DNA of 10,772 bases, taken from assembly GCA_030054245.1 (NCBI GenBank), contig JASGCH010000029.1, forward strand, positions 1-10,772. Reading direction: 5' to 3'. Positions 5,563-10,772 of the stretch are shown here, one piece after another (the first letter of the stretch is position 1; each line of letters starts with the position of its first letter). A program made the translations under genes and the position numbers. The DNA comes from Gammaproteobacteria bacterium (lineage in GTDB: Bacteria > Pseudomonadota > Gammaproteobacteria > Burkholderiales > Burkholderiaceae_C). The notes beneath the pieces are model-generated. The model saw only the letters and a list, made by a program, of their open reading frames with translations, did no database searches and was not told the origin of the DNA.

Positions 5563-6942
5563 ATGTATCAATTGGACTTAACATTAAAAGCCATGGTAAG
5601 GGTAGTAGGATGGGTGGCGATACCCATCTTATTTTCGAGTTGTGTGTTGAGCACCGATCGACCCATAGAGGATTTTCCAACGCCTGCTATCCAGAATTCC
5701 CGTAGTGTGGAAGAGGGTGCTGATGCAAAACCAACCAACACCACATCAACCCAAGTGGCGTCCACTTCTTCTATTTTTCAAGCGCCTATTGCTCGTCAAC
5801 CTAGCTCCACGGGTGTGGCTACCTGGCCCCCCGTGTTTCTGCAGAGTTCCTATATTGCTCCAGTGTCACCTCCTGTGGATATTTGGGATAGGATGCGTCG
5901 CGGGTTTGCTTTGCCGGAGCTTGAAAATTCGGCCTTGGTCGAGCGATTTGCCACCTTTTTTGCTAAAAGATCAGGGATTTTTAGTGAACAAAATACGGGT
6001 CCTAGAAAGTTTTTGTTTTACATATTAGAGGAAATCGAGGCTCGTGGATTACCCACCGAGTTGGCGTTACTGCCATTCGTCGAAAGTGCTTATAATCCAC
6101 ACGCCCAATCTCCCAAAAAAGCTCTCGGATTATGGCAATTTATGCCTCGAACAGGGTTGGACTTTGCACTCGATCAGAATATTTTGACCGATGAGCGAAA
6201 GCATATCATTTTATCTACTCGAGCGGCTTTAGACTATTTAACCAAATTGTATAGAATGTTTGGCGATTGGCACCTAGCGCTGGCGGCTTATTCTTCGGGG
6301 GAGGGGCGGGTACAAAAAACCATAGATAAGCAAATAAAATTAGGACTACCAACGGCTTACAGTCATTTGGCACTGCCTAATGAAACCAAAGAGTATGTGC
6401 CTAGGTTATTGGCCATGAAGGAAATTATCAGCAATCCTAGTTATTATCGGGTGGCTCTAGCGAAGATACCCAATCAGGCTTATTTTCAAGCCGTGGATTT
6501 ATCTCATAATATGGATGTGGATATGATAGCCGAGTTATCGGGTACAGATAAGCAATTATTGAAAGAACTCAATCCAGGTTATCATAAGACGGTGTATTTT
6601 GCTCACTATATGCCAAATATTTTATTGCCTTCCGATAAAGTCGAGCAATTTCTCAGCAATGGACGGGTGATGGATTTTGAAAAAAGGGAAAGTAAATGGC
6701 ATCTACAAAAATTACTAAAAACTTTGAAAGTAAGCGAAGTGGCTCATTTATATAATACTCCACTCAAAGAATTTTTGTTGATGAACCCTGTCAATCACAA
6801 TGTACTCATCAAAGCTGGCTCGACGGTGGTGGTTTATCGTCACCCAGCCCGTGAACGCATGCCGCTCATCAAAGACCCTCAATTACAAATTCAAAAGCCT
6901 ACCAGCCCTTTGAAGAAAAAAATGAAGGTTAATAAAAAATAG
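5563..6942 (+). CDS. mltD: Membrane-bound lytic murein transglycosylase D, lipoprotein
   Basis: The enzyme cleaves the MurNAc-GlcNAc bond of peptidoglycan, giving anhydro-muropeptides, and should be anchored to the outer membrane. The 459-aa product has a hydrophobic N-terminus (VVGWVAIPILFSS) followed by Cys27, a plausible though imperfect lipobox. A Ser/Thr/Pro-rich linker spans about 45-100. The SLT domain has the catalytic Glu174 in LLPFVESAYNP, GLWQFMPRTG (189-198) and AAYSSGEGRV (241-250); the MltD signature LPNETKEYVPRLLAM follows at 271. The C-terminus (about 375-430) looks LysM-like but lacks the clear YxVkxGDtL repeats of E. coli MltD, so glycan binding may be weak. ATG 5563 gives a slightly long signal peptide; ATG 5593 is possible. 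Neighbour gloB agrees with the E. coli order. Confidence 0.92.
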   Translation: MYQLDLTLKAMVRVVGWVAIPILFSSCVLSTDRPIEDFPTPAIQNSRSVEEGADAKPTNTTSTQVASTSSIFQAPIARQPSSTGVATWPPVFLQSSYIAPVSPPVDIWDRMRRGFALPELENSALVERFATFFAKRSGIFSEQNTGPRKFLFYILEEIEARGLPTELALLPFVESAYNPHAQSPKKALGLWQFMPRTGLDFALDQNILTDERKHIILSTRAALDYLTKLYRMFGDWHLALAAYSSGEGRVQKTIDKQIKLGLPTAYSHLALPNETKEYVPRLLAMKEIISNPSYYRVALAKIPNQAYFQAVDLSHNMDVDMIAELSGTDKQLLKELNPGYHKTVYFAHYMPNILLPSDKVEQFLSNGRVMDFEKRESKWHLQKLLKTLKVSEVAHLYNTPLKEFLLMNPVNHNVLIKAGSTVVVYRHPARERMPLIKDPQLQIQKPTSPLKKKMKVNKK

Positions 6943-7142
6943 AGACCTTTGCACCGACGGATTTGGCGCTACAATGGGTAGGTGGTTTTATTTTATAATC
7001 GATAAAGGATTGAGGTGGGTGATGAGGCGAAGTGGCGGTTCAAGCCAAGACCTTAACCCTTGGTTTTATGGCGGATTACATGACCCAAAGGCTAAACGGT
7101 CCATGGCGAATGTACACTTTTTGCGGATTGTGCAACAGTCTT
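6943..7142. mobile_element. Second MITE-like element, between mltD and the phosphoribosyltransferase
   Basis: The left end AGACCTTTGCACCG starts on the base after the mltD TAG. The right end, read on the minus strand from 7142, is AAGACTGTTGCAC. The first twelve comparable bases match at ten positions. The 200-bp interior holds only an open frame at 6974-7177 that resembles nothing and overruns the next gene's start. No clear target duplication is visible. A degraded short transposon is the favoured reading; the right end lies only 24 bases before the next ATG and may affect that gene's promoter. Confidence 0.45.
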
Positions 7143-7166
7143 ATTTATTTTTAACTAAAAAACGGT

Positions 7167-7715
7167 ATGCTATCTGAAGATAAGAAACATTTGTTTGTCA
7201 GTGATAGAGAATATCACCAAAGCATAGAGAAATTGGCGGTACAAATCCATTTATCCCACTGGGATTTCGACATTATTTTGTGTTTGGCTCGAGGTGGTAT
7301 GAGGCCGGGAGACATTATTTCCCGTATCTTTGATAAACCCTTAGCGATCATCTCTACCAGTTCTTATAGGGTGGAGCATGGAACGGTGCAGGGAGAATTG
7401 GACATTGCCAAACATATTACGAGTCCGCGTGGAGAAATTGCCGGTAGAGTGTTGCTGGTAGACGATTTGGCTGATACGGGACATACCTTGACCGAAATTG
7501 TCGCCATGATCAAACGCAAATATCCGGCGATCACTGAACTACGGACGGCTGTGATATGGGTTAAGCAGGGGGCTAGTTTTCATCCAGACTACTATACCGA
7601 ATTTTTGCCCACGGCCCCATGGATTCATCAACCTTTTGAATGTTACGATACAACCCGACCCAATCAATTGGTGGAAAAATACCAAGCGGTTAAGGGCGCT
7701 GAAGTAGTTAACTAA
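7167..7715 (+). CDS. Phosphoribosyltransferase, xanthine/hypoxanthine-guanine type
   Basis: The 182-aa product has the type I phosphoribosyltransferase fold, with the PRPP-binding loop VLLVDDLADTGHTL at about 95-108. Also visible are an early ILCLARGGMRPGDIISR (about 37-53), which forms the usual pyrophosphate-contact loop, and PWIHQPFECYD near the end, typical of purine salvage members. Such enzymes transfer ribose-5-phosphate from PRPP to hypoxanthine, guanine or xanthine. The exact base is not determined by the sequence I can read, so I give no symbol. Start at ATG 7167 places the core where expected; the ribosome binding site is poor (AAACGG). It is separated from mltD by a repeat element and may have its own transcript. 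Its stop converges on the xthA stop with a 14-base gap. Confidence 0.85.
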   Translation: MLSEDKKHLFVSDREYHQSIEKLAVQIHLSHWDFDIILCLARGGMRPGDIISRIFDKPLAIISTSSYRVEHGTVQGELDIAKHITSPRGEIAGRVLLVDDLADTGHTLTEIVAMIKRKYPAITELRTAVIWVKQGASFHPDYYTEFLPTAPWIHQPFECYDTTRPNQLVEKYQAVKGAEVVN

Positions 7716-7716
7716 A

Positions 7717-7731
7717 GTTGCAACAGTCTTT
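7717..7731. repeat. Shortened intergenic motif joining two converging stop codons
   Basis: GTTGCAACAGTCTTT lies between the TAA of the phosphoribosyltransferase (7713-7715) and the TAA of xthA (7732-7730). On the minus strand the motif AGACTGTTGCAAC starts right after the xthA stop. Compared with the palindrome at 8539-8562, the left arm looks the same with ACTG deleted. The whole intergenic gap is this element. Confidence 0.6.
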
Positions 7732-8497
7732 AAAACACGATGCTGACAGGCACATGATCACTGGGTCTAGGGTGTTTGCGCTCGGCCTTGTGGATGGTAT
7801 AGCTTTTTAATTGACTGGCAACCCTTGCTGACACATAAATATGGTCAATGCGTAGCCCTAGGTTTTTTTGAAACGCCCAATGCCGGTAATCCCACCAAGT
7901 AAATTGTTTGGCCGAGGTATCCTGAATCCGTCCGCTATCGCACCAGCCTTGGTTTAACAGTCGGTGAAGATGGGCTCTTTCTTCTTGGGTGCAATGAATG
8001 GCACCCTCGAGCTTGACGGGGTCCCATACATCCAAGTCATCTAAAGTGATATTAAAATCGCCCAAAAGAACGGCTTGCTCGTACTTGTCTAAGGTTTCTT
8101 GGGAATAGGCTTGGAGGCTTTCAAGCCACTGCATTTTGTATTGAAACTTATCACTATCAGGACTTTGACCGTTTGGGAAGTAAGCACCTAATAGGCGTAC
8201 ATCACAGATAGTGGCACTTATGAGTCGCGCCGAGGCGTCGTTATAGTGCGGTAGGTTGTATTGAATGTCCGTGATGGGATGGCGACTGATAATGGCAACG
8301 CCGTTGTAAGATTTTTGCCCCAAAGAAGCGCATTGATACCCTATTTGGTTAAAATCGGCGTGCGGAAATTTTTCGTCAACCATTTTAATTTCTTGCAACA
8401 CCAAGACATCGATGGGGACGGCAGACTGTGTCAGCCACATTAAGACTTGTGATAGACGGATTTGTAAAGAGTTTACATTCCAAGTAGCTAGGTGCAT
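7730..8497 (-). CDS. xthA: Exodeoxyribonuclease III
   Basis: A Mg-dependent exonuclease and apurinic/apyrimidinic endonuclease of base-excision repair. The 255-aa product has the complete endonuclease/exonuclease/phosphatase active site: N7 in TWNVNSL, E36 in LQEIK, YNGVAI (64-69), Y106 in YFPNG, D147 and N149 in LGDFN, D218 and H219 in RIDHI, and D247-H248 in PSDHVPV. Length is close to that of bacterial XthA proteins (about 255-270). ATG 8497 begins MHLATWNVNSL, the expected N-terminus. The upstream minus-strand neighbour is the GlcD-like gene, separated by an 80-base gap holding a palindrome, so co-transcription is unclear. Its stop codon abuts the shared intergenic motif. Confidence 0.94.
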   Translation of the reverse strand: MHLATWNVNSLQIRLSQVLMWLTQSAVPIDVLVLQEIKMVDEKFPHADFNQIGYQCASLGQKSYNGVAIISRHPITDIQYNLPHYNDASARLISATICDVRLLGAYFPNGQSPDSDKFQYKMQWLESLQAYSQETLDKYEQAVLLGDFNITLDDLDVWDPVKLEGAIHCTQEERAHLHRLLNQGWCDSGRIQDTSAKQFTWWDYRHWAFQKNLGLRIDHIYVSARVASQLKSYTIHKAERKHPRPSDHVPVSIVF

Positions 8498-8538
8498 GGT
8501 TTATTAAGCTTGCATAAATGATCTGGTAAGTACCGCAT

Positions 8539-8573
8539 CAAAGACTGTTGCAACAGTCTTTGGTGCAAAGACC
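8539..8573. repeat. Perfect 24-bp palindrome plus a third motif arm
   Basis: CAAAGACTGTTG (8539-8550) is followed without spacer by its exact reverse complement (8551-8562). A further arm, GGTGCAAAGACC, overlaps its last base (8562-8573) and is followed by a run of T. As RNA it would fold into a 10-bp stem with a UGCA loop. It lies four bases after the GlcD-like stop on the minus strand. It could be two abutted transposon ends or a termination hairpin; the U-tract is not adjacent to the stem. Confidence 0.8.
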
Positions 8574-8577
8574 TTTT

Positions 8578-10056
8578 TTAAAAACGCTCTAAATTGGAAA
8601 ATGGTAACTGGCCCCCACGAATGACCATTTTTCCATATTCAGCACACCGTGCCAAAGTAGGGATGGTCTTACCAGGGTTTAAAATGCCTTTTTCATCAAA
8701 AGCTTTTTTGAGAGACAGCATCTGCTTGCATTCTTCAGTGGTAAATTGTACGCACATACTGTTGAGTTTTTCTATGCCTATACCGTGTTCTCCAGAAACA
8801 GTGCCCCCTAGAGCCACACTGGTTTCTAAAATTTCTGCTCCGAATAACTCGGCTCGATGGAGCTGGTCGGCATCGCTAGCGTCAAACAGTATCAGAGGAT
8901 GTAAATTCCCATCTCCAGCATGAAATACATTGGCACATCTCAGCTGATATTTATTTTCCATTTCTTTGATTAACCTTAACATTTCTGCCAAAGATTGGCG
9001 TAGTATCGTGCTGTCCATACACATATAGTCCGGGCTAATGCGTCCAGAGGCTGGAAAGGCATTTTTTCTACCACTCCAGAATTTTTTTCTTTCCTCTTCG
9101 GAGCCACTGATGCGTAGAGCTACAGCGTTAGAGTCTTGAAAAACCTCGATCATTTTGTCGATTTCCGCGTTTACTTCTTCAGCTGACCCATCGCTTTCGC
9201 ACAAAATAATGGCTTGCGCGTCGAGGTCGTAGCCCGCGTGAACAAAATCTTCTACCGCATGAATCATGGGTTTGTCCATCATTTCCATGCCAGCGGGTAT
9301 GATGCCCCGGGCAATTATGGCGGCTACAGCTTGTCCCGCGTCCTCGGTAGTGCTAAAGCTGGCTAAAATGCACTTCGCCACAGCTGGAATGGGTTTTAGT
9401 TTGACGGTAACTTCGGTGATGACGGCTAGCATGCCTTCAGAACCAATGACTAAGGGCATGAGATCTAAACCCATGACTTCAGGTGCCAAACTGCCAAATT
9501 CAACGCTACTGCCATCGGCCAAAAAGCCTTTAAGGTGCAAGATATTGTGTAAGGTTAAACCATATTTTAAACAATGGACACCTCCTGAATTTTCAGCCAC
9601 ATTGCCACCAATGGTGCATGCTATTTGGCTTGAAGGATCTGGAGCATAGAATAATTGATAAGGGGCCGCGGCTTCGCTGATGGCTAGGTTACGCACCCCA
9701 CATTGCACCACCGCGATTTGTTTTTTGGGGTCGATAGATAAAATGTTGTTAAACTTTGCCAGAGAAAGGACGACCCCTAGGGGATGAGGTAGGGCACCTC
9801 CGGATAAACCAGTACCCGCACCTCGTGCTACCACAGGAATGTCTAATTTATAACAAGTGGTTAAAACGAATTGAACTTGTTCATAAGTGTCTGGGATGAC
9901 AACGCATAAAGGTTTTTGACGGTAAGCGGTCAGCCCGTCGCATTCATAAGCTTGAACCGATTCATCGGCATAGATTAAATGGGTTAAAGGGATACCTAAG
10001 GACAACTCTTGGATGAGTTTTTGTTGCGCTTGTAGTCGTAGAAGGTTTTTTTGCAT
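8578..10056 (-). CDS. glcD: FAD-linked 2-hydroxyacid oxidase, GlcD family
   Basis: The 492-aa product has the length and layout of glycolate oxidase subunit GlcD (about 499 aa in E. coli). The N-terminal PCMH-type FAD-binding domain shows VVARGAGTGLSGGA (75-88) and CTIGGNVAENSGGVH (147-161). The C-terminal FAD-oxidase domain has HAGDGNLHP and then GTVSGEHGIGIEKL, the His motifs of the family. GlcD acts with GlcE and GlcF to oxidise glycolate to glyoxylate. Here no GlcE or GlcF follows on the minus strand, where xthA comes next, so the partners must be elsewhere or the enzyme may act alone as a D-lactate or other 2-hydroxyacid dehydrogenase. ATG 10056 (MQKNLLRLQA) has no strong ribosome binding site. 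Confidence 0.85.
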   Translation of the reverse strand: MQKNLLRLQAQQKLIQELSLGIPLTHLIYADESVQAYECDGLTAYRQKPLCVVIPDTYEQVQFVLTTCYKLDIPVVARGAGTGLSGGALPHPLGVVLSLAKFNNILSIDPKKQIAVVQCGVRNLAISEAAAPYQLFYAPDPSSQIACTIGGNVAENSGGVHCLKYGLTLHNILHLKGFLADGSSVEFGSLAPEVMGLDLMPLVIGSEGMLAVITEVTVKLKPIPAVAKCILASFSTTEDAGQAVAAIIARGIIPAGMEMMDKPMIHAVEDFVHAGYDLDAQAIILCESDGSAEEVNAEIDKMIEVFQDSNAVALRISGSEEERKKFWSGRKNAFPASGRISPDYMCMDSTILRQSLAEMLRLIKEMENKYQLRCANVFHAGDGNLHPLILFDASDADQLHRAELFGAEILETSVALGGTVSGEHGIGIEKLNSMCVQFTTEECKQMLSLKKAFDEKGILNPGKTIPTLARCAEYGKMVIRGGQLPFSNLERF

Positions 10057-10073
10057 TGCATGTTTTATGGTTT

Positions 10074-10087
10074 AAGGACCGTTGCCC
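10074..10087 (+). repeat. Degraded copy of the intergenic motif upstream of glcD
   Basis: AAGGACCGTTGCCC resembles AAGACCGTTGCACC with one inserted and one changed base. It lies in the 64-base gap between the monooxygenase stop and the GlcD-like start. It counts as a family member only because every other gap also has one. Confidence 0.35.
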
Positions 10088-10120
10088 AAGCTCGTTCAGG
10101 CTTAGGTTGATCATATCACG

Positions 10121-10772
10121 CTAATCGAGTGCAAAATCATAAAGCCAAGGTAGGTTTAATAAGCGTTGAGAGGCTACTTGTAAGCCAAGGACTAATCCTT
10201 TCTTGATGAGTCCTTTTGCATGAAATAGTTTCCCGTTGATAAGGGCTTTTCTTTGTACTCGTGCCACGCGGTTGGCTCGCATGCAAGCATAGTTGGCTAA
10301 AGCTACACGAGGTGTAAAAGGTTCTTTTTGCAGACATTGGGCTAAAATATAGGCATCTTCAATGGCCATGGCCGCCCCTTGTCCTTGAAATGGCAAAGTA
10401 ATATGCCCGGCATCACCTACTAAACAAACTAAATCGCAGTGAAGTTGTTGGGGTGAGCTTATGGGTTTTGTCTGGTAAAGTGGAAAAAATTCCCACTTTA
10501 ACTGCTGGGTAAAAAGGTCAGCTAACGGAGCCCCGAGTTTTTTACCCATGAACAGAGACAGTTGAGTGGCGTGTTCCTGATACCAAGCTTGGGGGATGAT
10601 CAAGACGCAGTTATAAGGTCGGTTTTTACCCATGGCATAAATCAATAAATGAAATCCCTCACCTAAAGCCAAAACAACATCGCGAGCCGCCCAATAATCG
10701 ATATCATGAGGTAAGGTCGTCCGACAAGCCATGAGTACATTGGACTCGAGGGGATTTGAGGGTTGTAAGGTC
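10121..10772 (-). CDS. FAD-dependent monooxygenase, 5' end outside window
   Basis: The frame is open to the right window edge; an internal ATG at 10732 is not the start, since another 13 codons (TLQPSNPLESNVL) precede it in frame. About 217 residues are visible of a family of roughly 380-400. The diagnostic block is LVCLVGDAGHITLPFQGQGA then AMAIEDAYILAQCL, the second FAD-contacting GD motif of the group A flavin monooxygenases (salicylate hydroxylase, PHBH and UbiH relatives). A family-typical R-rich helix with NRVARVQRKALINGKLFH follows, and the end LPWLYDFALD resembles salicylate-hydroxylase-like proteins. The N-terminal Rossmann motif lies outside the window, so the substrate cannot be assigned; ubiquinone synthesis or aromatic or other hydroxylation are possible. 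Confidence 0.8.
   Translation of the reverse strand, partial: TLQPSNPLESNVLMACRTTLPHDIDYWAARDVVLALGEGFHLLIYAMGKNRPYNCVLIIPQAWYQEHATQLSLFMGKKLGAPLADLFTQQLKWEFFPLYQTKPISSPQQLHCDLVCLVGDAGHITLPFQGQGAAMAIEDAYILAQCLQKEPFTPRVALANYACMRANRVARVQRKALINGKLFHAKGLIKKGLVLGLQVASQRLLNLPWLYDFALD

Noticed and set aside
6974..7177. 67-residue plus-strand open frame between mltD and the phosphoribosyltransferase.
   Set aside because: It has no recognisable similarity, overlaps the start of the next gene and lies within a repeat-bounded element.
8539..8562. Classical intrinsic terminator.
   Set aside because: The stem is perfect but no U-tract follows it directly on either strand; the T-run lies about 12 bases away, after another motif arm.

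Overview
The window looks like chromosomal DNA from a gammaproteobacterium. The main clue is the central block: a YafS-like methyltransferase divergent from gloB, with mltD following, as in the E. coli yafS-gloB-mltD neighbourhood. Species cannot be read from the sequence. Housekeeping genes from gloB rightwards are visibly A/T-richer (especially mltD) than the left third, so the left part may have a different history.

Left to right: (1) 1-2461, minus strand, a two-gene operon with ATGA coupling. An unrecognised 314-aa protein is followed by a TPR-like repeat protein that runs off the left edge and contains three identical 108-bp units. (2) 2462-3003, a gene-free spacer with a 240-bp element with inverted ends, several hairpins and another copy of the same end motif. 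(3) 3004-3993, plus strand, a zinc-binding GFA-family domain fused to a flavin-nucleotide (PNPOx-like) domain. (4) 4038-4706, minus strand, the YafS-like methyltransferase, whose ATG overlaps the oppositely directed ATG of gloB. (5) 4705-5484 gloB and 5563-6942 mltD, plus strand. (6) 7167-7715, plus strand, a purine-type phosphoribosyltransferase. (7) 7730-8497 xthA-like exonuclease III, 8578-10056 a GlcD-like FAD oxidase and 10121-10772 (partial) a FAD monooxygenase, all minus strand.

The genes do not form one pathway. gloB (methylglyoxal detoxification), mltD (murein turnover), the phosphoribosyltransferase (purine salvage), xthA (base-excision repair) and glcD (2-hydroxyacid oxidation) are separate housekeeping functions.

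The most unusual feature is a dispersed motif, about AAGACYGTTGCACC or its complement. A recognisable or degraded copy sits in every intergenic gap of the window. At mltD, xthA and the YafS-like gene it starts directly at the stop codon, and a shortened copy follows the phosphoribosyltransferase stop. Copies pair as inverted repeats with interiors of very different length (about 4, 7, 170 and 210 bases). This could be the terminal inverted repeat of a family of non-autonomous transposons (the ends recall some IS5-family ends, from memory) or a species-specific 3'-end element. The second candidate for something undescribed is the TPR operon with its apparently expanding repeat array.
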